DNA from: Helicobacteraceae bacterium
GTDB lineage: Bacteria > Campylobacterota > Campylobacteria > Campylobacterales > Sulfurimonadaceae
DNA: 43,227 nucleotides
NCBI GenBank assembly: GCA_015488775.1
Contig: WFNF01000028.1
Span: forward strand, 1-43,227
Direction of reading: 5' to 3'
The translations under genes were made by a program, and so were the position numbers. A model generated the notes under the pieces. The model searched no databases. It saw nothing but the letters and a program-made list of their open reading frames with translations, and was not told the origin of the DNA. Positions 7,297-15,711 of this stretch are shown here, piece by piece. Every line of letters starts with the position of its first letter. Positions within the stretch are counted from its first letter, which is position 1.

Positions 7297-8899
7297 TTTC
7301 ACTGTTTTTTATAGTAAAACGAGAATATTTTTTATTTTGAGTATTTTCAAATTTTAATTTTTCTTCTGGGTTTATAATAAACGAGATAGTGTTGTAAGCT
7401 TTAAATACACCCTCGACTTCAATATAAGATATGAAAATCTTATTATACATCTCATCAATAACACTTTGTAAATTAGATATCTTTTGTGTAATATCACTAA
7501 TCTTAGATACTTCATTATGATCAACTGCATTTTGTAAAAGGTACTTAAAATCGTGAATCTCTTGATTTATGAAGTCAATCTTTTTTTGGGCTACATCTAT
7601 TTTTGAAATATCAATAGATAAAAAATTATCTTCACCACTTACTCTTTTAATGGCTATAGAATTTGAAGCGTAAACCTTTACTTTTGATTTTAGATTATCA
7701 ATAACAACATCACATCCGTATATTTCACCACCAAGTGCTGTTTCAATATGAAGTGATGTTCCTTCAACTTTACCACCTTCTAATAGTTTTATCTTAGCAT
7801 TTTGACATCTTAACTCACCCTTGTGCCTATTTATCTCAGCTTTTTTTGAAAATATTTTAGAACTTTTATGAGTTGATCCACCGATAATAACCTCATTCGC
7901 TTCTATTTGAGAGTTTGCACCTATAAAACCATCTACTTTTATTTTATAAGACTTTACTTTAGTACCTTCCCCAATAGAATCCTTTGTGACATCATCGTTA
8001 GTAATACGTATTTCAACATCATTTTTTTCTTTATAAGTTAGCGAATTTTCTACCCTTTTTATCTCATTGGTAGAAAAAGAGTTAGAGATACAAATAACAT
8101 CATCATTTATCTCGACAAAGCCTTGTTTTTTAGCATAGTATGAAACAATACCATCTACATCTTCTTTTTTAACAGATTCACTGTCATATTTGTATTTTAA
8201 TAAAATAGAATTATTTAACTCCCCTGCTCCAACCCATTTGCCTTGAGCATTGAATCCATTTGTTCCAACTTTTAGTTTTACAAATTTTAGAAGTAATTCA
8301 TCCTTTTTTACCTCTTTTATTTGAGATTTAAGTTCCTTAAAAAAAAGTTTTAAAGAGCTTTTTCTTGATATTACTGGCTCAACAGAGTTAAAAAGTGAAA
8401 TTTCAAAAGGCTCATAAAAATCTTTACTTACAATTTTTTTAGTTAATATTTTAATATCTTCTTTAATATTTTCATCTCTAAAACCAATTATCATCTGATT
8501 GACAGCCTTGATTTTATTCACCTCGCTTAAGATATATAAATACAACTCTTTAACACTAAGTTTTGGAAATATAGTTTTAGGTAAAATTTTGAGTATTGGA
8601 AATAAAAAGTTTTCACTTAAGTCTAAATCATATTCTAGAACTTCAGAACCTAAGTTTACTCTATATGGCTCAATCACATAAACTTGTTTTATAACTAATC
8701 TATCTTCAATTATATCTTTTTCATTAGCATAAGTATCTCTATAACTTTTTGTAAATGATGCAAAAGTATCAAGATGTTTTGTTTTTAAATATGTAGAAAC
8801 AGATTTTAAATCAAAATCAAGTTCGTCAAATTTGAGATAGTTTTCTTTAGCAAACTTTTTTAGCTCAAAAGTAATATCTCTTGTTTTAAGTTTTTCCAT
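7277..8899 (-). CDS. FapA/DUF342 family protein
   Basis: A 540-residue cytoplasmic protein. The central part (about 200-425) has the DUF342 hallmarks: GTNGFNAQGKWVG, a DVDGIVSYYAKKQGFVE segment, and a run of short beta-helix-like rungs (VDGFIGANSQIEANEVIIGG and onward). It ends with a coiled coil (about 430-490) and a beta-rich tail. DUF342/FapA proteins influence flagellar assembly or placement in Vibrio; here that role is inferred. The residue 1-150 extension is not recognised. The gene overlaps the stop of the coiled-coil gene by one base (TAATG), and a cyclase-like gene starts the operon. No other flagellar genes are in the window. Confidence 0.75.
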   Translation of the reverse strand: MEKLKTRDITFELKKFAKENYLKFDELDFDLKSVSTYLKTKHLDTFASFTKSYRDTYANEKDIIEDRLVIKQVYVIEPYRVNLGSEVLEYDLDLSENFLFPILKILPKTIFPKLSVKELYLYILSEVNKIKAVNQMIIGFRDENIKEDIKILTKKIVSKDFYEPFEISLFNSVEPVISRKSSLKLFFKELKSQIKEVKKDELLLKFVKLKVGTNGFNAQGKWVGAGELNNSILLKYKYDSESVKKEDVDGIVSYYAKKQGFVEINDDVICISNSFSTNEIKRVENSLTYKEKNDVEIRITNDDVTKDSIGEGTKVKSYKIKVDGFIGANSQIEANEVIIGGSTHKSSKIFSKKAEINRHKGELRCQNAKIKLLEGGKVEGTSLHIETALGGEIYGCDVVIDNLKSKVKVYASNSIAIKRVSGEDNFLSIDISKIDVAQKKIDFINQEIHDFKYLLQNAVDHNEVSKISDITQKISNLQSVIDEMYNKIFISYIEVEGVFKAYNTISFIINPEEKLKFENTQNKKYSRFTIKNSEITYKIL

Positions 8900-9525
8900 T
8901 AAATTTCCAAAAGATCACTATAATCATATTTAGAAAAATCTAAGTAGAACATACCATTTTGTTGAACTACCCTAACATCACTGCCATACGAATTTAAAAA
9001 TCTCTTTTTTATAACTTTTCTTTGTGGTGATTTTATCTCTAATTTTTTTAGATACTCTTTTAGTTCAACAAGCTTAACATTCTCTATAATATCTACATCT
9101 TCAACTTTTTCAACATTATGAGTCAACATATCAGCTTTCATTTTTGCATCAAAAAGTTCTATTATACTTTTTACTTGTTCATCTTTTGTCTTATATATAG
9201 TTTCAATTCTATCTCTTTCAGCAATCAACATATTTTCTTTATCACTGATCAAAGAATCAACTTTAGATTCTAAACGCTCAATTTTATCTTTTAATGCTTG
9301 ATTTTCTTTTTGATATAGAGATAAAATTGTTCCAACTTTAGTTCTAACCTTAGTGTTTTGTTGAACATCATTAGAATTCATTTGATTCATTTTACTCTTT
9401 GGAACGACTATATATGTTATGCCATCTTCTATAATATAATTAAGTTTTTTTGTTCTAATTTTTGAGTTAATCATCTCTTTTGACATTTTGTATGCACTAG
9501 AATATTCTTCTATAGTAAATCTCAT
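8899..9525 (-). CDS. hypothetical coiled-coil protein with HTH-like N-terminus
   Basis: A 208-residue protein. Residues 1-45 (FTIEEYSSAYKMSKEMI then a TYIVV strand) resemble the small winged-helix fold of excisionase/MerR-type proteins, with a basic second helix. Residues about 65-115 are a strongly charged heptad-rich coiled coil (ALKDKIERLESKVDSLISD). The C-terminal 50 residues are basic, then beta-like. AAGGAAA lies six bases upstream of the ATG. Sandwiched between the cyclase-like gene (15-base gap) and the FapA gene (one-base overlap), it likely works with them. Function is unknown; DNA binding is only suggested. It may belong to a Campylobacterota DUF family. Confidence 0.7.
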   Translation of the reverse strand: MRFTIEEYSSAYKMSKEMINSKIRTKKLNYIIEDGITYIVVPKSKMNQMNSNDVQQNTKVRTKVGTILSLYQKENQALKDKIERLESKVDSLISDKENMLIAERDRIETIYKTKDEQVKSIIELFDAKMKADMLTHNVEKVEDVDIIENVKLVELKEYLKKLEIKSPQRKVIKKRFLNSYGSDVRVVQQNGMFYLDFSKYDYSDLLEI

Positions 9526-9540
9526 ATTTTTCCTTAATAG

Positions 9541-10191
9541 CTACATTTTTAACGAATTAAATGTATTATTTGGTGGATTAATAACTCCACCTTTTCTTAG
9601 CCAGACTAAGTATCCTTCTCTTTTGATAGAGTGTTTATCTTTAAAATCATACAGTACGGAGCGTTTAAATCCCCTTTCGTGTAATAACTCAATATAATCT
9701 TTATATATATCTAAAAATATTTCAAAACTTTCATAAGCCTCTTTTGAAACCATAATTGTAGATATCGCATATGCTTTATATTCTAAATACCTAGAACAAT
9801 CATTTAGACCATCACCAACATAATTAACATTTCCTAATATATCTTTAAATTCATACATAGACCCTGTATGAACAGCAACTCTTATACCTTCAAAATATGG
9901 AAATTTCTCAGGTACCATCTCAGAAAAATGGTTAAAGCCAAGAGCCATAATTACACCAAAACCTTTTAGTTTAGAGTTGAGAATGCAGTAAAAACCATCG
10001 CCAGTGGATATAAATCCAAGTAGCATTTTTTTTATACTTAGATTTGAATTTGAAATCATTTTATTAATCATTTTTTTATATGATCTGGTTAAAAAAGTTA
10101 TTAATTCTAATTGTTGATCAGAAGTAAGTTTTGAAAAACCTATAATATCCACAAGTATAATATCAGTATGTAGTTCTTTTTCTTTAGTCAT
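9541..10191 (-). CDS. class III nucleotidyl cyclase-like domain protein
   Basis: A 216-residue single-domain protein with the adenylate/guanylate cyclase fold signature: VDIIGFS (metal Asp D15), STGDGFYCIL (second metal Asp D65), RVAVHTGSM, then NYVGDGLNDCSRYL. The last carries the catalytic Asn and, four residues on, the transition-state Arg. The residues that usually read adenine look replaced: Ile at the Lys position (three before GD) and Asn before YVG in place of Asp. It may therefore use another substrate or be a binding/scaffold relative. No sensor domain is attached. It is the first gene of the operon with the coiled-coil and FapA-like genes. Family assignment rests on motif order. 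Confidence 0.65.
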   Translation of the reverse strand: MTKEKELHTDIILVDIIGFSKLTSDQQLELITFLTRSYKKMINKMISNSNLSIKKMLLGFISTGDGFYCILNSKLKGFGVIMALGFNHFSEMVPEKFPYFEGIRVAVHTGSMYEFKDILGNVNYVGDGLNDCSRYLEYKAYAISTIMVSKEAYESFEIFLDIYKDYIELLHERGFKRSVLYDFKDKHSIKREGYLVWLRKGGVINPPNNTFNSLKM

Positions 10192-10268
10192 TTTTTATTT
10201 TATGGTAACATACTTGTAATAAGATAGTGTTAAAATAAATCTAAAATATCTATTTATAAGAAGTATTG

Positions 10269-11720
10269 ATGAAAAAAAGAACAAAAATAATTGCAACAAT
10301 AGGCCCTGCATCTTCTAGCCTACAAAATATAAAAGATTTAATCAAAGCAGGAGTAAATGTTTTTAGACTAAACTTTTCTCATGGTACACATGCTGATCAT
10401 GAAAAAGTTTTAGCTAATATTAGAGAAGCTATGAAAAGTATTGGACTAATAGTTGGAATTCTACAAGATATAAGTGGTCCAAAAATTAGAGTTGGAATGC
10501 TTGAAGAAGACTTCTATCTAAAGCTAGGTGATACAATAAAACTTACGGTTGAAGACATTGTTGGTAAAGCTATTAGTGAAAATCATTATGAATTAAGTAT
10601 AAATCAAAAAAATATTATTAATGAACTTGAGGTTGGAAACTTAGTATATATGTATGATGGAATCATAAAAACTAAAGTAAGTAAAAAAAATTCTGATTCT
10701 TTAGAACTTACAGTTTTAAATGATGGAAAGTTAAGTTCAAAGAAGGGAGTAAATTTTCCAAATAAATCTATTGGAATAGAGGTATTAACACAAAAAGACA
10801 AGGATGACATAGCTTGGGGTGCTAAAAATCAAGTTGATTTTATGGCTATAAGCTTTGTTCAAAATGGTAATGATATGAAACAAGCAAGACAACTTGTAAA
10901 ATCACATGGCGCTGATATTTCACTAATTGCAAAAATAGAAAAGTTTGATGCAGTTTTAAATATTGATGATATTTTAGAGCATAGTGATGGGTTAATGGTT
11001 GCAAGAGGTGATTTAGGAATAGAAGTTCCATTTTATGAGGTGCCAAATATACAAAAAATGTTAATTAAAAAAGCAAATGAAGCTTCAAAACCTGTTATAA
11101 CAGCAACTCAGATGATGTTATCTATGACAAGCAATGATTCTGCAACTAGGGCAGAGATTAGTGATGTTGCGAATGCTGTTTTAGATGGGACAGACGCTGT
11201 TATGCTTTCTGAAGAATCTGCTATAGGTAAACATCCAGTTTTAGTTGTTGAGACAATGGTTCAAACCATCAAAAATGTAGAAAAGATATATCCATACAAT
11301 AAGTTTTCTGCATTCGAGCATCAAGATGATATGGATATTATAGATGAATCAGCAGTAAGGTTAGCAAGAGACTTAGATGCTAAAGGTTTGTTAACATTAA
11401 CATCCTCAGGACAAAGTGCAAAAAAAATAGCAAGATACAGACCAAGCCAAGATATATATGCGATAACCCATAATCATAAGATAGCTTCTAGTCTTACAAT
11501 AGTATGGGGTGTAGTACCAGCTTTTTTAATAAAAAAAGGTACTTTAGATGAGATGTTATGTGAAGTAGCAACCATAGGACTTAAAAATAACTCCTTAGAT
11601 GAATCAAAAAGATATATACTTACAGCAGGTAATCCTATAGGTGTTCCTGGCACAACTAACTCAATAAGAATACTTAGAGATGAAGAATTGAAATATTTTA
11701 GAAATTTAAAGAGAAAATAA
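10269..11720 (+). CDS. pyk: pyruvate kinase
   Basis: Converts phosphoenolpyruvate and ADP to pyruvate and ATP. The 483-residue protein has all core motifs: TKIIATIGPAS, FRLNFSHG, LQDISGPKIRVG, the B domain (about 70-165), KIEKFDAV with the catalytic Lys, MVARGDLGIEVP (metal-binding acidic residue) and ITATQMM. The C-terminal domain (about 345-480) ends in a short basic tail. The ATG at 10269 is preferred over the adjacent TTG at 10266 because AAGAAG is five bases upstream. It is divergent from the cyclase-like operon, with TAAAAT-like -10 sequences between them. Confidence 0.96.
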   Translation: MKKRTKIIATIGPASSSLQNIKDLIKAGVNVFRLNFSHGTHADHEKVLANIREAMKSIGLIVGILQDISGPKIRVGMLEEDFYLKLGDTIKLTVEDIVGKAISENHYELSINQKNIINELEVGNLVYMYDGIIKTKVSKKNSDSLELTVLNDGKLSSKKGVNFPNKSIGIEVLTQKDKDDIAWGAKNQVDFMAISFVQNGNDMKQARQLVKSHGADISLIAKIEKFDAVLNIDDILEHSDGLMVARGDLGIEVPFYEVPNIQKMLIKKANEASKPVITATQMMLSMTSNDSATRAEISDVANAVLDGTDAVMLSEESAIGKHPVLVVETMVQTIKNVEKIYPYNKFSAFEHQDDMDIIDESAVRLARDLDAKGLLTLTSSGQSAKKIARYRPSQDIYAITHNHKIASSLTIVWGVVPAFLIKKGTLDEMLCEVATIGLKNNSLDESKRYILTAGNPIGVPGTTNSIRILRDEELKYFRNLKRK

Positions 11721-11806
11721 GCTAAAAAAGTACAAAATATGGAACAACTATTAATTGTACAACTTAAAAAGTTTTAGGTGTACATATTTATTATAAGGTA
11801 TATATT

Positions 11807-12130
11807 ATGGAAGAAAAATTATTAAAAATTTGTGGATACTCAATCAGTGAAGAATCACTAAGCTTAGCTAAAACTATAAAAAATTCATATTCTGATTTTG
11901 ATGGTATCGTTACAAGTATAGAGAGCTTAAAACATTTTCTTGATCATAGTGATTATTATTTATCATTGCAAAGTGATAGAAATATGCTTAACATTAGAAA
12001 TTCACTAGTAAGTGAAGATGATTTTATGTTAAACGATTCAGAAATAATTGTTTGGGCCAACACTCATAAAATAGATATTGAAGAGGGTGAAAATCAAATT
12101 TGCATACTTGGATTTCATCAAAAAGATTAA
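11807..12130 (+). CDS. hypothetical protein, 107 residues
   Basis: Not recognised. It is a small acidic soluble protein (many Asp/Glu/Ser), without signal peptide or membrane span. It begins EEKLLKICGYSISEESL and ends ENQICILGFHQ, a pattern of alternating helices and a final strand. AAGG lies upstream of the ATG. It sits between pyk and prs in the same direction but with 86- and 97-base spacers, and prs has its own -10 box, so it is probably a separate unit. A 6-bp TTAAAC/GTTTAA hairpin (12153-12169) follows the stop and may be a weak terminator. Confidence 0.65.
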   Translation: MEEKLLKICGYSISEESLSLAKTIKNSYSDFDGIVTSIESLKHFLDHSDYYLSLQSDRNMLNIRNSLVSEDDFMLNDSEIIVWANTHKIDIEEGENQICILGFHQKD

Positions 12131-12192
12131 ACTTAACTACATCCTGAGATAATTAAACATTTAGTTTAAATAGCCTCTTATAGATTCTAAAG

Positions 12193-12198
12193 TATAAT
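12193..12198 (+). promoter_or_regulatory. -10 box of prs
   Basis: A perfect TATAAT 30 bases before the prs ATG, preceded by AT-rich DNA with no evident -35 box, as is usual for sigma70 promoters of Campylobacterota. The expected start is near 12205, leaving a short leader with AAAGG at 12217-12221. Confidence 0.5.
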
Positions 12199-12227
12199 CG
12201 CACATTAATTTACTCTAAAGGTGTGTA

Positions 12228-13154
12228 ATGCGTGGTTATAAAATTTTTGCTGGATCTGCATGTGTTGATTTTGCTAGTGAAGTGTGTAAAACTTTAGATG
12301 TTCCTCTTTCAAAGGCTGATATAAAAACATTTAGTGATGGTGAGATTTCTGTACAAATTGCAGAAAGTGTTCGTGGTCGTGATGTATTTATTGTACAATC
12401 AACTGGAGCTCCATCAAATGATAATTTAATGGAACTTTTAATAATGACAGATGCTCTTAGACGTTCATCTGCAAGCTCTATTACAGCGGTAGTTCCTTAC
12501 TTTGGTTATGCTAGGCAAGACAGAAAAGCCGCTCCTCGTGTTCCAATTACAGCTAGACTTGTTGCTGATATGTATGAAAGTGCTGGTATAGATAGAGTTA
12601 TAACTATCGACCTTCATGCTGGACAAATTCAAGGATTTTTCGACATACCTGTTGATAACCTTTACGGCTCAATAATCTTTCAAGAATATGTTGAATCAAA
12701 AAAACTAGCTAACCCTATAGTAGCTTCTCCAGATATTGGTGGAGTTGCTCGTGCTAGATACTTTGCACAAAGACTGGGACTAGAGATGGTTATAGTTGAT
12801 AAAAGAAGAGAAAAGGCAAATGAAGCTGAGGTTATGAATATAATCGGTGATGTTGAGGGTAAAGATATAATCATAATAGATGACATGGTTGATACAGCTG
12901 GGACTATGGTTAAAGCAGCAACTGCACTTAAAGCGAAAGGTGCAACATCTGTTATGGCTTGTGCAACACATGGTGTTCTTAGTGGAAAAGCTTACGACAA
13001 TTTAAACAAAGGTGAGCTAGATGAACTTGTTATCTCTAACACCCTTGTAACAAAAGAAAATAAATATATAAAAGTTTTAAGTGTTGCTCCACTTTTTGCT
13101 GAAGTAATAAGAAGAGTTTATCATAATGAAAGTGTTAATTCACTTTTTTCATAG
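12228..13154 (+). CDS. prs: ribose-phosphate pyrophosphokinase
   Basis: Makes PRPP from ribose 5-phosphate and ATP, feeding purine, pyrimidine, NAD, histidine and tryptophan synthesis. The 308-residue class I enzyme shows FAGSACVDFA near the start, FSDGEISVQI, the flexible-loop YFGYARQDRK, DLHAGQIQGFFD (metal and ribose site) and the PRPP loop IIIDDMVDTAGTM near residue 215. An SD (AAAGG) and TATAAT precede the ATG. lepA follows ten bases after the stop. The window also holds purC, purS and purQ, which use or derive from PRPP, but in a different operon. Confidence 0.97.
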   Translation: MRGYKIFAGSACVDFASEVCKTLDVPLSKADIKTFSDGEISVQIAESVRGRDVFIVQSTGAPSNDNLMELLIMTDALRRSSASSITAVVPYFGYARQDRKAAPRVPITARLVADMYESAGIDRVITIDLHAGQIQGFFDIPVDNLYGSIIFQEYVESKKLANPIVASPDIGGVARARYFAQRLGLEMVIVDKRREKANEAEVMNIIGDVEGKDIIIIDDMVDTAGTMVKAATALKAKGATSVMACATHGVLSGKAYDNLNKGELDELVISNTLVTKENKYIKVLSVAPLFAEVIRRVYHNESVNSLFS

Positions 13155-13164
13155 GAAATAATAA

Positions 13165-14955
13165 TTGAAAAACATAAGAAATTTCTCCATCATTGCACAT
13201 ATTGATCATGGAAAATCTACTCTAGCAGATAGAATTATACAAGAGTGTGGTTCTGTAAGTGCTAGAGAGATGACTACACAGATGATGGACACAATGGACA
13301 TCGAACAAGAGCGTGGTATAACCATAAAAGCTCAAAGTGTTAGACTTGACTATGTAAAAGATGGTGAGCATTATGTTTTAAATCTTATTGATACTCCGGG
13401 TCATGTTGACTTCTCTTATGAGGTTAGTAAATCTTTAGCTTCTAGTGATGGTGCTCTTCTTATTGTTGATGCGGCTCAAGGTGTTGAAGCACAAACTATT
13501 GCAAATGTTTACCTTGCACTAGATAATGATTTAGAGTTACTACCAGTTATCAACAAGATAGATCTTCCAGCAGCTGAACCTGAAAGAGTTGCTGAAGAGA
13601 TTGAAACATCTATAGGGATAGATGCAACTGATGCATTAATGGTTAGTGCAAAAAGTGGCTTAGGAATACATGAACTTTTAGATGCAATTGTTGATCGAAT
13701 CCCAGCTCCTAGTGGAGATAAAGATGCTACAACTAAAGCCATTATATATGATTCTTGGTTTGATCAGTATCTTGGTGCATTAGCATTGGTCAGAGTTTTT
13801 GATGGAAAGATTACAAAAGGTCAAAAAGTTCAGCTTATGGCTTCAAAAGATGAACATCAAGTCCTTGATCTTTTTTATCCTCACCCTCTAAAAAGAATCT
13901 CTACTAAAAATATAAATTCAGGCGAGATAGGCGTTGTAGTACTTGGATTAAAAGAGGCGGGCAACATCAATGTTGGTGATACTATAACAGATGCTGCAAA
14001 CCCTGCAAAAGAAAGTGTTGGAACTTATGAGCCAGCTAAACCTTTTGTTTTTGCTGGACTCTACCCTATAGACACAGATAAATTTGAAGAATTAAGAGAT
14101 GCACTTGATAAACTTAAACTTAATGATAGCTCTTTATCTTACGAACCAGAGACATCAGTAGCTCTTGGTTTTGGATTTAGAGTTGGTTTTTTAGGTATGT
14201 TACATATGGAGGTTGTAAAAGAAAGGTTAGAACGTGAATTTAATCTTGATCTTATAGCTACTGCTCCATCAGTTGTATATAATGTAAAACTAAACTCAGG
14301 TGAGACAATTCAAGTTCAAAATCCATCAGAGCTTCCAGAGGTTAACTATATAGATACAATAGAAGAGCCTTATGTAAGAGCTACAGTTATAACACCTACT
14401 GAGTACCTTGGTAATGTTATGAATCTTTTAGTTTCCAAGCGTGGAATGCAAGAAAAGATGGATTACCTTAATGAAGAAAGAGTTTTATTAGAATACTCTA
14501 TGCCTATGAACGAAATAGTAGTAGATTTTTATGATACTTTAAAATCAATATCAAAAGGTTATGCATCATTTGATTATGACCCAAGTGAATTTAAAGTTGG
14601 TGATCTTGTAAAACTTGATGTAAGAGTTGCTGGAGATGTAGTAGATGCTTTATCTATAATAGTTCCTAGAACATCATCTGAGTCAAGGGGTCGTTTACTT
14701 GTTAAAAATATGAAAGAGATAGTACCTAGACAACTTTTTGAAGTTGCAATTCAAGCAAGCGTTGGAAGTAAAATCATAGCACGTGAAACTGTAAAATCTA
14801 TGGGTAAAAATGTTACTGCAAAATGTTATGGTGGCGATATTACAAGAAAAAGAAAACTTTTAGAAAAGCAAAAAGCTGGTAAAAAACGTATGAAGTCAAT
14901 AGGAAAGGTTCAACTTCCTCAAGAGGCTTTTATGTCAGTTTTAAAGATGGACTGA
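13165..14955 (+). CDS. lepA: elongation factor 4 (LepA) GTPase
   Basis: Ribosome-associated translational GTPase. The 596-residue protein has G1 AHIDHGKST, the RGITIKAQ switch region, G3 DTPGHVDF and G4 NKIDLP, then domains II, III and V. The LepA-specific C-terminal region includes [23 protein letters not shown]-like sequence near the end, which separates it from EF-G. The start is TTG, supported by AGGA eight bases upstream, which overlaps the prs stop codon. Length is the family norm. It is likely co-transcribed with prs and followed by comF after 21 bases. Confidence 0.97.
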   Translation: MKNIRNFSIIAHIDHGKSTLADRIIQECGSVSAREMTTQMMDTMDIEQERGITIKAQSVRLDYVKDGEHYVLNLIDTPGHVDFSYEVSKSLASSDGALLIVDAAQGVEAQTIANVYLALDNDLELLPVINKIDLPAAEPERVAEEIETSIGIDATDALMVSAKSGLGIHELLDAIVDRIPAPSGDKDATTKAIIYDSWFDQYLGALALVRVFDGKITKGQKVQLMASKDEHQVLDLFYPHPLKRISTKNINSGEIGVVVLGLKEAGNINVGDTITDAANPAKESVGTYEPAKPFVFAGLYPIDTDKFEELRDALDKLKLNDSSLSYEPETSVALGFGFRVGFLGMLHMEVVKERLEREFNLDLIATAPSVVYNVKLNSGETIQVQNPSELPEVNYIDTIEEPYVRATVITPTEYLGNVMNLLVSKRGMQEKMDYLNEERVLLEYSMPMNEIVVDFYDTLKSISKGYASFDYDPSEFKVGDLVKLDVRVAGDVVDALSIIVPRTSSESRGRLLVKNMKEIVPRQLFEVAIQASVGSKIIARETVKSMGKNVTAKCYGGDITRKRKLLEKQKAGKKRMKSIGKVQLPQEAFMSVLKMD

Positions 14956-14976
14956 TAAAAGTTTTAGTTTAATATT

Positions 14977-15549
14977 ATGAAATGTCTTTTATGTGAATCT
15001 CTAAGTTATTCACATATTTGTCACATTTGTGAAACAAAATTTTTAACACCAACAATATCTCAAAGAATCTTATTATCTGACATTAAAGTTATCTCTTTTT
15101 ATTCTTATGAAGAGATAGCTAAACTCCTGCACACAAAGCATTTAGACATTGGATACTATATCTTTGACATACTTGCCAAAAACTCTCTCAAGGTGTTTGC
15201 TAATCATTACGAAAGTGATGAAAGATGTGTAAGTTTAGCTATAAGTGAAAAACTAAAAGAAAGTTATTCACACACAGAGGTATTAAATAAAAACCTTAAG
15301 TCAACATATATAAAACCCTTATATCAAAAACTATTAAATCAATCAAATATAAAATATTCAGGATTAAGTTTTCAAGATAGATTACTAAATTTAAGAAAGT
15401 TCAAACTAAAAAAGTTTAAGTGTGAAAATGTAATCTTAGTTGATGATATAATTACTTCTGGATTTACTATAATACAAGCAGTTAATACTCTAAGAAGAGA
15501 GGGGAAAAATGTGTTATTTGTTCTTTGTTTAGCTGATGCATCTAGGTAA
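14977..15549 (+). CDS. ComF-family phosphoribosyltransferase-like protein
   Basis: A 190-residue protein with an N-terminal four-cysteine zinc-finger-like element (CLLC...CHIC, residues 3-18) and a C-terminal type I phosphoribosyltransferase motif, VILVDDIITSGFT, near residue 152. This is the layout of ComF/GntX proteins, which support DNA uptake in competent bacteria. The middle is divergent and the protein is somewhat short (family about 200-240). The N-terminal half lacks other catalytic landmarks. It lies at the end of the prs-lepA unit. A perfect hairpin overlaps its stop. Confidence 0.85.
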   Translation: MKCLLCESLSYSHICHICETKFLTPTISQRILLSDIKVISFYSYEEIAKLLHTKHLDIGYYIFDILAKNSLKVFANHYESDERCVSLAISEKLKESYSHTEVLNKNLKSTYIKPLYQKLLNQSNIKYSGLSFQDRLLNLRKFKLKKFKCENVILVDDIITSGFTIIQAVNTLRREGKNVLFVLCLADASR

Positions 15550-15561
15550 ACCATAGATGCA
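15537..15561. terminator. bidirectional hairpin between comF and the small lipoprotein gene
   Basis: TGCATCTA (15537-15544) and TAGATGCA (15554-15561) pair perfectly, and GG/CC inside the loop can extend the stem. The comF stop is in the loop, and the convergent gene stops seven bases beyond. ATTTTTA follows on the plus strand (about 15574-15580). Confidence 0.6.
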
Positions 15562-15567
15562 AATCAA

Positions 15568-15699
15568 CTAATAATTTTTATGAGCCTCTGCGGCCGCATT
15601 ATTTTGTCTCTCATAAGAACCTTGATTTATCTCTTTTTTAGGTGCTGATGCACAACCACTTAGAACCATTATACTTATAACTAAAAGTATGTATTTCAT
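15568..15699 (-). CDS. small lipoprotein, 43 residues
   Basis: A short complete frame with strong signals: ATG at 15699, TAAGGATA just upstream and stop TAG at 15570-15568. The product starts MKYILLVISIMVLSGC, a textbook lipoprotein signal with lipobox LSGC (Cys16). The mature peptide has only 28 residues and is Ala/Asn-rich with an AAAEAHKNY end. It starts 12 bases after the stop of the DASS transporter, so it is probably co-transcribed. It may be an entericidin-like or transporter-associated lipoprotein; function is not known. An eight-base GCGGCCGC stretch inside it is unusual in such AT-rich DNA. Confidence 0.75.
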   Translation of the reverse strand: MKYILLVISIMVLSGCASAPKKEINQGSYERQNNAAAEAHKNY

Positions 15700-15711
15700 A
15701 TATATCCTTAA

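Noticed and set aside
11730-11760. GTACAA/TTGTAC inverted repeat after pyk as a terminator
   Set aside because: Only 6 bp with a 19-base loop and no T run; not convincing.
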